A stretch of DNA of 32,820 nucleotides, from the NCBI GenBank assembly GCA_002238525.1, contig MPMN01000034.1:1-32820 (forward strand), given 5' to 3'. Below are positions 23,086 to 31,150 of this stretch, piece after piece. The stretch is from Flavobacteriaceae bacterium bin25. GTDB lineage: Bacteria > Bacteroidota > Bacteroidia > Flavobacteriales > Flavobacteriaceae. Positions within the stretch are counted from its first letter, which is position 1; the number at the start of each line of letters is the position of its first letter. The notes below the pieces were generated by a model. The model was given only the letters and a program-made list of their open reading frames with translations. It searched no databases and had not been told where the DNA came from. The translations under genes and the position numbers were made by a program.

Positions 23086-25530
23086 ATGTATTTTGTAGAT
23101 GTTATATTACCTCTTGCTCTTGGAAAAGCTCTTACTTACCATATAACTGAAGAGCAGTACAAAGAAATTATCCCTGGTGTGCGGGTTGCTGTTCCATTTA
23201 GGAAAAACACGATCCAAACCGGAATCGTTGAACGACTTCATGAACAACCTCCCGAATTTTATGAAACCAGACCCATCGAATTGGTCCTTGATGAATACCC
23301 CATCGTTACCCAAACCCAAATGAATTTTTGGCGTTGGATTTCAAGATATTATTTGTCTTCAATGGGTGAGATTATCCGGGCCGCACTCCCCTCAACATTC
23401 TTTTTGGAAAGTCAAACAGTATTTCTTCCCAATCCAGATGTTGATATAGGTTCTTTAAAATCAGATAAAAAAATGTATGCTGTATTCACGTCTATTCAAA
23501 AAAAGCCGCTGATGATTTCTGAGATTGAGTCAAAGACCCAGCTGACTAGACTGATGCCTACATTAAAAAAGTTGCTTGACCGAGGTTATGTAAGTGTCAA
23601 ACAAAAACTAAAAGATAAATATCGCCCCCTTTTGGTTCCCCACCTGAGACTCAATCCACTATTGAAAGACAAAAATAAACTGCAAGAAGCTTTAAAATCA
23701 ATATCTCGATCAAAAAAACAAATTTCGACCTTGTTAGGGATTATCAGCGCTGACCCTACTGGTGATAAGTGGTTGAAAATTGCTGACTTGAAAAAAAAGG
23801 AAATTGCTTCTGATACAACCATTAATGCGCTTTATAAAAGAGGCTATATTAAAAAAGAAAAAATCCCCTTAGAGCGAATATTAATTGAAGGGATCAAGAA
23901 AGAAAAACCCCATACTCTGTCTGAAGATCAACTTAGAGCAACCCAGCAAGTTCAAAAGCAATTTAAAGAGCATACTGCTGTTCTATTACATGGAGTGACT
24001 GCTTCAGGTAAGACTGAAGTCTATATGTCTCTCATTGAGCAACATTTGGCCTATGGTCAGCAAATTTTGTATTTGCTCCCTGAAATTTCATTGACTTCTC
24101 AGATAGTTTTGAGGTTAAAAGCCCGTTTTGGAACTATTGTAACTGTGTATCACTCCAAATATAACCTCAATGAGCGAACTGAGGTGTGGTATAAAGTTTT
24201 GACTGCTTCAAATAAGGCCCATATAATAGTGGGAGCTAGATCTTCCCTGATGTTACCATTTAAAAATCTCGGATTGATTATTGTTGATGAAGAACACGAG
24301 CAAGCCTATAAGCAATTTGATCCTGCACCAAGATATAGTGCACGAGATTCAGCTGTTTATTTAGCTCATATGTTAAAAATAAATGTACTGCTTGGATCAG
24401 CCTCTCCCAGTATTGAGACTACCTATAATGCACAGAGAGGAAAATATGGTCGTGTGGTGCTTAAAAATAGATATGCTGGTGTTGAATTACCTGAGATTAG
24501 AACCATTGATATGTTAGAGCAAAAAAAACTCAATAAAGTCAATGGAATTTTTTCCCATATACTAATTGATCACATCAGGGAAACACTAGATAAGGGAAAG
24601 CAGATTATTCTTTTTCAAAACAGAAGAGGCTATGCCCCCAAAGTGGAATGTTTGGATTGTGGACATATACCTCAGTGTAAGCGGTGTGATGTTACCCTCA
24701 CTTATCATCAATATGATAATAGTCTTCGATGTCATTATTGCGATTATAATATTCCTAAAACCAATAATTGTCCTGTTTGTCTCAATAGAATGTTGATTAA
24801 CAAGGGATTCGGAACCCAACAGATTCAAGAGCAAATAGAAAATTTATTTCCAGGAGTAGATACTATTCGAATGGATAAAGATTCTACCACCAAAAAACAC
24901 AGTTTTGAGACCATCATTAAAGACTTTTCAGAAGGAGTATTTCAAGTATTGATTGGCACCCAAATGGTTGTCAAGGGATTGGATTTTAAAAATGTTCTCT
25001 TGGTGGGAGTTGTAGACGCTGATCATTCACTCTATTTTCCTGATTTTCGTTCTTTTGAACGAACTTTTCAGGTATTGAGTCAAGTAGCAGGGAGATCAGG
25101 AAGATTTGATGAGCGTGGAATAGTATTTTTTCAAACCAAAAACCCTGAAAATAGCGTTATTCAGGCTGTGATTGAAAATGATTATGAAAGGTTCTATAAA
25201 TCCGAAATTGAAGATAGGGAAAACCACGGTTATCCCCCTTTTTATAAAATGATTAGAATTACAATGAAATGTAGAATAAGGTATGTTTTGGATGATGCTG
25301 CTGATTGGTTTGTTCGAACCTTTCGACAGACTTTTGATGGCGATTTACTCGGTCCAGTGTATCCTCCAATCAGTAAAGTTAAAGATAGATTTCACAAGCA
25401 GATTCATGTCAAGATCAATCATGAAGTACAACAGAAAACCAAGAAAAAACTCGACACTGTTTATGGACGATTTTTGGGGATTCAACAATTTCGTGGAGTG
25501 AAGGTCTCTTTTGATGTAGATCCATATTGA
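23086..25530 (+). CDS. priA: Primosomal replication restart helicase PriA
   Basis: This 814-residue superfamily 2 DNA helicase recognises abandoned forks and reloads the replicative helicase. The first 100 residues form the 3'-DNA-binding domain (MYFVDVILPLALGKALTY is the usual start). The helicase core shows Walker A GVTASGKT (303-310), Walker B DEEH (401-404), and motif III GSASPS. A cysteine-rich zinc-binding insertion follows from about residue 522 (CLDCGHIPQCKRC, then CHYC and CPVC). Motifs V/VI are IGTQMVVKGLDF and QVAGRSGR. The length is typical of Bacteroidota PriA. It lies upstream of the S6-S18-L9 genes, a neighbourhood also seen in other Bacteroidota. Confidence 0.96.
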   Translation: MYFVDVILPLALGKALTYHITEEQYKEIIPGVRVAVPFRKNTIQTGIVERLHEQPPEFYETRPIELVLDEYPIVTQTQMNFWRWISRYYLSSMGEIIRAALPSTFFLESQTVFLPNPDVDIGSLKSDKKMYAVFTSIQKKPLMISEIESKTQLTRLMPTLKKLLDRGYVSVKQKLKDKYRPLLVPHLRLNPLLKDKNKLQEALKSISRSKKQISTLLGIISADPTGDKWLKIADLKKKEIASDTTINALYKRGYIKKEKIPLERILIEGIKKEKPHTLSEDQLRATQQVQKQFKEHTAVLLHGVTASGKTEVYMSLIEQHLAYGQQILYLLPEISLTSQIVLRLKARFGTIVTVYHSKYNLNERTEVWYKVLTASNKAHIIVGARSSLMLPFKNLGLIIVDEEHEQAYKQFDPAPRYSARDSAVYLAHMLKINVLLGSASPSIETTYNAQRGKYGRVVLKNRYAGVELPEIRTIDMLEQKKLNKVNGIFSHILIDHIRETLDKGKQIILFQNRRGYAPKVECLDCGHIPQCKRCDVTLTYHQYDNSLRCHYCDYNIPKTNNCPVCLNRMLINKGFGTQQIQEQIENLFPGVDTIRMDKDSTTKKHSFETIIKDFSEGVFQVLIGTQMVVKGLDFKNVLLVGVVDADHSLYFPDFRSFERTFQVLSQVAGRSGRFDERGIVFFQTKNPENSVIQAVIENDYERFYKSEIEDRENHGYPPFYKMIRITMKCRIRYVLDDAADWFVRTFRQTFDGDLLGPVYPPISKVKDRFHKQIHVKINHEVQQKTKKKLDTVYGRFLGIQQFRGVKVSFDVDPY

Positions 25531-25625
25531 GACATAAGATCTCTTGACCCTAGATACGGAAAGCCTAACTCTTGTCATCTCATCAAATCCTTCTATAGAT
25601 ATCATCAAATTCTAATAAAATTGAT

Positions 25626-25633
25626 TACCTTTG
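25626..25633 (+). promoter_or_regulatory. -7 box for the S6-S18-L9 operon
   Basis: TACCTTTG matches TAnnTTTG exactly and lies 20 nt before the rpsF ATG. A separate strong promoter for ribosomal protein genes is expected here. A clear -33 TTTG is missing. Confidence 0.45.
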
Positions 25634-25653
25634 CACCTCTTTAAGAATTGTAT

Positions 25654-26058
25654 ATGCAGCACTATGAGACTGTTTTCATTTTGAATCCCGTTCTATCAGA
25701 AAGCTTGATAGAGGAAACAGTAAGAAAGTATCAACAGTACATTATCTCAAATGAGGGTGAGATTGTTGATTTCGAAAATTGGGGGCTGAAGAAATTGGCC
25801 TATCCCATAAACAAAAAAAAGAGTGGATTTTATCATTTGATTGAATTTCGTTCAGAGGGAAATTTGGTTTCAAATTTAGAAATCCAATTTCGTAGAGATG
25901 AAAAGGTTTTACGTTATCTCACAGTGAAATTGGATAAATATGCTTTGGCATGGTCTGAGAAACGCAGGATGAAGCGTCAAGAAAATATCAAAACAAAGTC
26001 TGAAGATCAAAAAGAATCGGAAAATAGAGTAGAAAAACAAACCCAAGTAGAGGTTTAA
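25654..26058 (+). CDS. rpsF: 30S ribosomal protein S6
   Basis: The protein has 134 residues from the ATG at 25654 ([16 protein letters not shown], the usual Bacteroidota start), rather than the TTG two codons earlier. S6 binds the central domain of 16S rRNA as a pair with S18. The body shows [19 protein letters not shown] and [20 protein letters not shown], as in the family. A charged tail of about 25 residues ([11 protein letters not shown]...) follows the folded part, common in this phylum. It is the first gene of the S6-S18-L9 operon. Confidence 0.97.
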   Translation: MQHYETVFILNPVLSESLIEETVRKYQQYIISNEGEIVDFENWGLKKLAYPINKKKSGFYHLIEFRSEGNLVSNLEIQFRRDEKVLRYLTVKLDKYALAWSEKRRMKRQENIKTKSEDQKESENRVEKQTQVEV

Positions 26059-26071
26059 CAAGATATTTCTT

Positions 26072-26371
26072 ATGTTAAAAATAGATCAAGAGTCCAGCAG
26101 TAAAAAACAAGGAGAGATAAGATATCTTACTCCCTTGAATATCTCCACGGCTGTCCAAAAAAAGTATTGCAGATTCAAGCGTTCAGGAATCAAATATATT
26201 GATTATAAAGACACTGACTTTTTGATGAGTTTCATCAACGATCAAGGAAAGATATTGCCTCGTAGGATTACAGGAACATCACTGAAATACCAGCGCAAGG
26301 TTTCTGTAGCAGTGAAAAGAGCAAGGCATTTAGCTCTTCTTCCTTATGTAGCTGATTTAGTAAAGGGGTAA
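26072..26371 (+). CDS. rpsR: 30S ribosomal protein S18
   Basis: The protein has 99 residues. The diagnostic core is [17 protein letters not shown], then [25 protein letters not shown] and the RNA-binding [12 protein letters not shown]. It partners S6 in the platform of the 30S subunit. The N-terminal extension of about 30 residues before the core resembles that of other Bacteroidota S18 proteins. It lies 13 nt after rpsF and 4 nt before rplI. Confidence 0.97.
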   Translation: MLKIDQESSSKKQGEIRYLTPLNISTAVQKKYCRFKRSGIKYIDYKDTDFLMSFINDQGKILPRRITGTSLKYQRKVSVAVKRARHLALLPYVADLVKG

Positions 26372-26375
26372 ACTT

Positions 26376-26822
26376 ATGGAATTAATATTGAAGGCCGATG
26401 TTCCTGGTTTGGGGTTCAAGGATGATATTGTTAAAGTAAAAAATGGTTACGGTCGAAACTATTTGATACCAAAGGGATTCGCCCTGATGGCAACTGTTTC
26501 TTCAAAAAAAGTTCTCGCTGAAAATATCAGGCAAAGAGCATTTAAAGAGAAAAAGGATGTCGAATTAGCCGAGCTAAAAGTTCAAGAACTCAGCAAGCTC
26601 AAAATAAAAATAAAGTCCAAAGTGGCTATTGCCGATAAACTTTTTGGTAGTGTTGGTGCTAAGGATCTTGTTTTAGCATTGAGTGAAAGTGGTCATGAAC
26701 TGAGTATAGAGTCCATAACGATTCCAGGGAGAAATATCAAAAGAATAGGAAGCTATTCAGCAAGAGTTAGGCTTCATCGTGAAGTTTCATTTGACTTACA
26801 ATTTGAAGTAGCGCCCCAATAG
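26376..26822 (+). CDS. rplI: 50S ribosomal protein L9
   Basis: The protein has 148 residues. The N-terminal domain begins MELILKADVPGLGFKDDIVKVKNGYGRNYLIPKGFA, which carries the L9 signature G-x2-(GN)-x4-V-x2-G, then a long connecting helix and a C-terminal domain with KLFGSVGAKDL. L9 extends from the L1 stalk base and affects reading-frame maintenance. It is the last gene of the operon; no strong terminator hairpin was seen just after it. Confidence 0.97.
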   Translation: MELILKADVPGLGFKDDIVKVKNGYGRNYLIPKGFALMATVSSKKVLAENIRQRAFKEKKDVELAELKVQELSKLKIKIKSKVAIADKLFGSVGAKDLVLALSESGHELSIESITIPGRNIKRIGSYSARVRLHREVSFDLQFEVAPQ

Positions 26823-27206
26823 TTCCCAACCCATAAATAGGTCAACTTATTGTCTTTTATGAGTTAATCAAGGTGCTATTGATGGACAAAAACTAACAAG
26901 GGTGTCATTTTATCTTCTACAACCATTTGTTAGTTATTTAAGATCTACAGCTTGTGGGTAACTGAATGGTAAATCCATGATTATGTTGATCATTCGTTAT
27001 AGTTTTTTTACACAAAGGCGTTAAAGATCTGTTTATGAATTCTCTAACTGAACCTACTCATTTTACTATTTTCGCTTTCAGCCTCCTACAGTCAAAATAT
27101 TTCAAAAGCAACCTAATAGTGTTTCTTGACTGATAGTTTAATCAATGTGCTGCTGACTTTTTTTATATTCTTTCATAGAACTAATGGTTCTAATTAATTT
27201 TGAACC
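26823..27206. other. Gene-free stretch between rplI and the transposase gene
   Basis: No open coding region stands out. The right end holds nested GAAC/GTTC inverted repeats (27176-27213) close to the transposase start, described separately. No clear terminator for the ribosomal operon is visible. Part of this stretch could belong to the insertion element if its left end lies further upstream than the repeats. Confidence 0.4.
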
Positions 27207-27213
27207 GTGTTCA
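27176..27213 (+). repeat. Nested inverted repeats overlapping the transposase start codon
   Basis: TAGAAC (27176-27181) pairs with GTTCTA (27187-27192); TGAAC (27201-27205) pairs with GTTCA (27209-27213) across the GTG start codon; and GGTTC (27186-27190) can instead pair with GAACC (27202-27206). These are mutually exclusive hairpins. They could limit translation from read-through transcripts, as known for IS10 and IS50, but this is inferred from sequence alone. Confidence 0.5.
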
Positions 27214-28994
27214 TCAGAACTAATTCCTATACCCGAAAAAACGGAACAAAAAAAGTCTCATACTCCCTATGTGAAAATCGAAGAGTAAATGGAGAGCCTA
27301 AGCAAACTACTCTCATAAAGCTTGATCCTGATTTTCCCATCAAAAAAGAGGATTGGTCTATACTCATCCAACGAGTGGTCGGAGAAATAAAACACCATCC
27401 TGTCATCGTTTTTGAACAAGATCAACAGATTGATCATCAAGTCCATAGAATCGTGAAAGCCTTAAAGGATATGGGTTATGACCCTTATGCAGTAAAAGAT
27501 GATCGCACACCTGTGATATTCGACAAAGTGGAAGACTCGGAATCTCGCACCATAGGTGGGGAGAGGGTAGTAAACAAAGCCCTTTCTTTCCTCGGATTCG
27601 ATGAAATGCTTGCATCCTTAGGCTTTTCAGATCTGCAGAAGCGTATCTCCCATATGCTCGTTGCAAGCCGGTGTCTTGCCCCTGGCAGTGAAGCCGATAC
27701 CTACAGATGGCTTCATCAACGATCAAGTCTTTTTCCCTTACTCCAATTAGACGATAATCCGCCCAGTCTCAGTAGTTTGTATAGGGTTGGCAATAAGTTA
27801 TATACGCTTCGGGAAACCTTAATAAAGAAACTATTTACCCAGAGCCAATCGGTATTCGGATTTACTCCGTGTATCGCCTTTTATGATTTGACCAACACTT
27901 ATCATTATGGAAAGGAAGATGATGAGTTGTTGGCTTATGGGAGAAGTAAAGAAAAACGTTCCGATTGCGTGCTGGCTAGTATAGCTATGGTGATTGATGC
28001 CTCTGGCTTCCCTACTCATGCCGAGATATACAAAGGGAACATCAGTGAACGCAAGACCCTGGAGAAGGCTATAAAGGATATAGGCATTGAATGTCCTACA
28101 GTGATTGTGGATGCAGGGATTTCGACCAAAAAGAATATAGAATTTCTCAACCGGAAGGGCATCAAATGGTTGAGTATAGAGCGAAACAAAAAACAGCCTC
28201 CACTCAAGACGGAGCCAGATAGCACACACCAGACGGATTCAGGTTCAGCGTATAGTTTGTGGGAGGTATCTCAAAGCCAAGAGGTTAAGCGGGTATTGGT
28301 TCAATCTAAGCCACGAAAACAAGCTCGAGATAGTCATTTGAAAAGAGAACGAGAAAAGTTGGAGGAAGAGCTCACTCAATTAAACAAAGGCTTGTCCAAT
28401 CCTCGCTGTATGCGTGATTACCTGAAAATCATTGAAAAAGTAGGTATCCTAAGAAAGAAATACCAAAAAGTGGCTTATCAGTATGATATAAAAGTTACTC
28501 CGTTGGAGGACTCGGATTTGGCTAGTTCTGTCGGCTTTACCAGGAATAAGGACTATAATCATGCCACAGAGACATCGGGTTGCTATGTCATTGCAACTAC
28601 CCAAACCGATTGGGAGGCAGAACAAATGGTTCATTGTTACCATCAGCTAGGGGATATAGAACGAACTTTCAGAACCTTGAAATCCGAACTAGGATTACGG
28701 CCGATATTTCACCGAAAAGTAGAGAGAATAAAGGCTCATTTATTCATCACCATATTGGTTTATTATGTAGTTCATCTGGTTGGTATGCGTCTCAAGGCAA
28801 AGGGTATCAACTTGAGTTGGGAGGGTATCGGTGAGGAATTATTTATACTACAACGAACCACCACTAAGATACCTGAGCATAAGAACAAATACCACTTGCT
28901 TCCTAAGGATGGTAGGCTTTCGGCTATACAAAAAATCATTTATGAGGCTATGGATTTACCCATAAGCAATCATCTTCGATATCGTACAGAGTGA
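27207..28994 (+). CDS. IS1634-family transposase (IS4-like DDE enzyme)
   Basis: This 595-residue, apparently intact transposase starts at GTG (27207), giving MFIRTNSYTRKNGTKK, which matches the MFIR start of IS1634-type proteins. The catalytic triad can be placed at Asp227 (AFYDLTNTYHYG), Asp302 (TVIVDAGIS) and Glu485 in the IS4-type signature YHQLGDIERTFRTLKSEL. A helical, highly charged insertion at about 370-425 lies before the Glu. It would cut and paste the element by DDE chemistry. No internal stop or frameshift was found, so the copy may be active. Its flanks share a partial inverted repeat (see repeats), but no target duplication was identified, so the element limits are not fixed. 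Confidence 0.9.
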   Translation: MFIRTNSYTRKNGTKKVSYSLCENRRVNGEPKQTTLIKLDPDFPIKKEDWSILIQRVVGEIKHHPVIVFEQDQQIDHQVHRIVKALKDMGYDPYAVKDDRTPVIFDKVEDSESRTIGGERVVNKALSFLGFDEMLASLGFSDLQKRISHMLVASRCLAPGSEADTYRWLHQRSSLFPLLQLDDNPPSLSSLYRVGNKLYTLRETLIKKLFTQSQSVFGFTPCIAFYDLTNTYHYGKEDDELLAYGRSKEKRSDCVLASIAMVIDASGFPTHAEIYKGNISERKTLEKAIKDIGIECPTVIVDAGISTKKNIEFLNRKGIKWLSIERNKKQPPLKTEPDSTHQTDSGSAYSLWEVSQSQEVKRVLVQSKPRKQARDSHLKREREKLEEELTQLNKGLSNPRCMRDYLKIIEKVGILRKKYQKVAYQYDIKVTPLEDSDLASSVGFTRNKDYNHATETSGCYVIATTQTDWEAEQMVHCYHQLGDIERTFRTLKSELGLRPIFHRKVERIKAHLFITILVYYVVHLVGMRLKAKGINLSWEGIGEELFILQRTTTKIPEHKNKYHLLPKDGRLSAIQKIIYEAMDLPISNHLRYRTE

Positions 28995-29087
28995 ATAAAG
29001 AGGTGCAAGTGCAATAAACTTTGTGCGTAAAATCCCTGGCCTAAGACCCAAATTAGGCAGGCTAAATGGACGAAATACTTTCCCTGA

Positions 29088-29108
29088 TGAACCGACTAAA
29101 ACGGTTCA
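29088..29108. repeat. Inverted repeat, possible right end of the insertion element
   Basis: TGAACCG (29088-29094) and CGGTTCA (29102-29108) form a perfect 7-bp stem with a 7-nt loop. On the opposite strand this block reads TTGAACCGT, an 8-nt spacer, then GTTCATCAG; the same two 9-mers stand next to each other at 27200-27217 at the start of the transposase gene. It is not followed by a T-run, so it is not a standard terminator. Confidence 0.4.
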
Positions 29109-29196
29109 AGTAAAAGAGCTTTGTTGTAGTGGATGGATTTATAAGTGGTTGATTATCAAAACTAGAATACCGATTTTAACAAACTTGCGCTGAGAC

Positions 29197-29243
29197 TTCT
29201 TTATCTGGCGCGATACCCCACCCATCTAGGATCGCCAGAAGAA
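29197..29243. repeat. Long-loop inverted repeat upstream of rsgA
   Basis: TCTGGCG (29204-29210) is complementary to CGCCAGA (29233-29239) with a 22-nt loop. TTCT just outside on the left can pair with AGAA on the right past a 3-nt bulge. This GC-rich stem stands out in AT-rich DNA. It could be a terminator of the transposase transcript, an element end, or a protein site; none is established. Confidence 0.35.
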
Positions 29244-29342
29244 CTTTTTGACTCACCAATAATTTTTTTTTTGTAAAAATATAGATTCATTAGGCTCAAT
29301 TCGGGCTTTGATGATAAAAAATCAAGTTAATTTGACTTTGAA

Positions 29343-30269
29343 ATGTTACAAGGGACAGTCTATAGTTCAATGGGAAAACAGTATTGGGTAAAAACTGAGC
29401 ATGGACTATATAAATGTGTTTTAAGGGGACGGATTCGGTTAGACGATCATGGGAGTACAAACCCGATTTCAGTTGGTGATAGTGTTTCTATTTCTACAAT
29501 AGAGGACGATAAGGTCTTATCCGGCATTATCCAAGAAATCCACCCACGAAACAACTATCTTCATCGAAAATCTACTCAACATTCCAATAAGAGACAAATA
29601 CTGGCCTCCAATATTGATCAAGCTTTGTTGGTTGTCACCTTAGAATACCCCAGAACCCACATCCAATTTATAGATCGGTTTCTAGTTACCCTTGAGTTTC
29701 AAAATATTTTAGGATGTTTGGTTTTCAATAAGATGGATTTGTATAATTCGGAGCAACTAAAGACTATTGAGAGACTAAAGACTGTTTACCGGAACATCGG
29801 TTACCCTGTTTTCAATATATCTACAATATCATACCGGAACATAGACAAGTTAAAACACTCTATGAACAATAAACTAAATTTATTTGTAGGAAATAGCGGA
29901 GTTGGTAAAACTTCTATCATCAATTGTTTAGACAAAACCTTAGATCTAAAGACCAGCAATTTGACGGCTCGAACATCAGTTGGGCGTCATACCACAAGGA
30001 GGGCACAAATAATTGATATCAACCAGAAAATTCGAATAATTGATACACCAGGAATTAAAGGATTAGGTTTAATAGATATTCCTACAGAAAAAATAAAACA
30101 CTTATTTCCCGAATTTATCAAAGTGAGTCATCTTTGCACTTATTCTGATTGCAATCATATAGATGAGCCAAATTGTGGTGTATTGGATTATATTGAAATG
30201 GGGAAAATTGCTCAGTCTAGATACGATAGATATTTAAGCATGTTGCAACCGGATTCAAGATACAGATAA
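29343..30269 (+). CDS. rsgA: Ribosome small subunit GTPase RsgA
   Basis: The protein has 308 residues. This circularly permuted GTPase checks the decoding region late in 30S maturation. An N-terminal OB-fold (MLQGTVYSSMGKQYWVKTEHG...) is followed by the permuted G domain: G4-type VFNKMDL, then G1 GNSGVGKT (183-190), G2 TSVGRHTTRRAQ, and G3 DTPG (234-237). The C-terminal zinc site reads CTYSDCNHIDEPNC (Cys265, Cys270, His272, Cys278). The length is typical. It is followed after 1 nt by dtd and they are cotranscribed. Confidence 0.96.
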   Translation: MLQGTVYSSMGKQYWVKTEHGLYKCVLRGRIRLDDHGSTNPISVGDSVSISTIEDDKVLSGIIQEIHPRNNYLHRKSTQHSNKRQILASNIDQALLVVTLEYPRTHIQFIDRFLVTLEFQNILGCLVFNKMDLYNSEQLKTIERLKTVYRNIGYPVFNISTISYRNIDKLKHSMNNKLNLFVGNSGVGKTSIINCLDKTLDLKTSNLTARTSVGRHTTRRAQIIDINQKIRIIDTPGIKGLGLIDIPTEKIKHLFPEFIKVSHLCTYSDCNHIDEPNCGVLDYIEMGKIAQSRYDRYLSMLQPDSRYR

Positions 30270-30270
30270 A

Positions 30271-30723
30271 ATGCGCATCGTTATTCAAAGAGTTAGTAGG
30301 GGGTCTGTCGTTATAAATAATGCAGAGACTCGTTCTATTGGTATGGGGTTGGTAGTTTTTTTAGGTATTGAACATAGGGATGATAATAGGGATGTTGAGT
30401 GGCTATTGAGAAAATTATTGCAGATGCGAATTTTTAGCGATGTAGAAAACAAAATGAATCTTTCATTATTGGATGTTGGAGGGGATTTATTGATCATTAG
30501 TCAATTCACTCTCATGGCTTCAACTAAAAAAGGGAACAGGCCTTCTTTTATTGAAGCTGCAAATCCTAGTCAGGCTATACCCTTATATGAACATTTCATC
30601 ACCATGGCCGAAAGTGCATTGCCTGGCAAGGTGTTCTATGGAGAATTTGGTGCAGATATGAAAGTTTCATTAATCAATGATGGTCCGGTTACTATCATTG
30701 TTGATTCACAAAACAGAAAATGA
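30271..30723 (+). CDS. dtd: D-aminoacyl-tRNA deacylase
   Basis: The protein has 150 residues, the normal length. It hydrolyses D-amino acids from tRNA in the cytoplasm, protecting translation. The two family motifs are present: SQFTLMASTKKGNRPSF (family SQxTL) and the C-terminal INDGPVT with the cross-subunit Gly-Pro pair. The N-terminus MRIVIQRVSRGSV is typical. It begins one base after the rsgA stop. Its own stop codon lies in the left arm of a terminator-like hairpin. Confidence 0.96.
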   Translation: MRIVIQRVSRGSVVINNAETRSIGMGLVVFLGIEHRDDNRDVEWLLRKLLQMRIFSDVENKMNLSLLDVGGDLLIISQFTLMASTKKGNRPSFIEAANPSQAIPLYEHFITMAESALPGKVFYGEFGADMKVSLINDGPVTIIVDSQNRK

Positions 30724-30747
30724 TTCCATGTGCAAGGTGATCATTTT
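30717..30747 (+). terminator. Terminator-like hairpin after dtd
   Basis: AAAATGAT (30717-30724) and ATCATTTT (30740-30747) are perfectly complementary, and two further GC pairs can form inside. The right arm ends in TTTT, giving an A-tract/T-tract arrangement usual for intrinsic terminators. The dtd stop TGA is inside the left arm. Confidence 0.45.
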
Positions 30748-31150
30748 ATCTTGTATGTAGTTGTTAATCAACATTTTTGGATTTATAAAATTTACTACGC
30801 ACTACTTTTTTACGCTTTCTTGATATTGTTTTCCTTTGAACATCTCATAATATTTGTCATCTGATGGTATTGTAATTCTTCTCAATTTGTATTTGTGAGA
30901 TGAAAATTAGATATTTCTCATAAAAAACTACAAACATGCACTACACATATGAAAAATTACCCATAACTTATCCTATTAATCATGTATATATCAAATGTTT
31001 AGTGAATTACTCATCTCCAATTTCTTATCAAAGAGATGTATTTAACAAATACAATATATATTATGATAAACTTGCATAATGATTTTCAATCCATCTTAAA
31101 ATGGGCTTCATTTACTGATAACACAAATAAATAATCGCTTGTCCCATACT
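30724..31150. other. Gene-free AT-rich stretch between dtd and the DUF285 gene
   Basis: Only the dtd hairpin at its left edge is notable. Two convergent genes end here, so no promoter is needed, and I see no coding frame, RNA gene or clear terminator for the DUF285 gene. The stretch is longer than other convergent gaps in the window (proS/NRDE has one base), which may mean that a lost or unrecognised gene once lay here. Confidence 0.4.

Larger units (their letters stand above)
28995..29342. other. Gene-free stretch between the transposase and rsgA genes
   Basis: It holds two inverted repeats, at 29088-29108 and 29197-29243, listed separately. A long T-run lies near 29262-29273. A TTAATTTG at 29327-29334 is a 7-of-8 match to the -7 box and could start rsgA transcription. 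I see no gene. Confidence 0.45.

Noticed and set aside
27403-28643. Several minus-strand and alternative frames inside the transposase gene
   Set aside because: All fall inside the coherent DDE transposase frame with its catalytic residues, so they are shadows.
27004-29045. Similarity between TTTTTTTACACAAAG left of the transposase gene and ATTTTACGCACAAAG (inverted) right of it, as terminal inverted repeats
   Set aside because: Only 11 aligned bases agree, most of them in T and A runs, and the left copy lies 200 nt from the gene; the TTGAACCGT/GTTCATCAG match is better supported.
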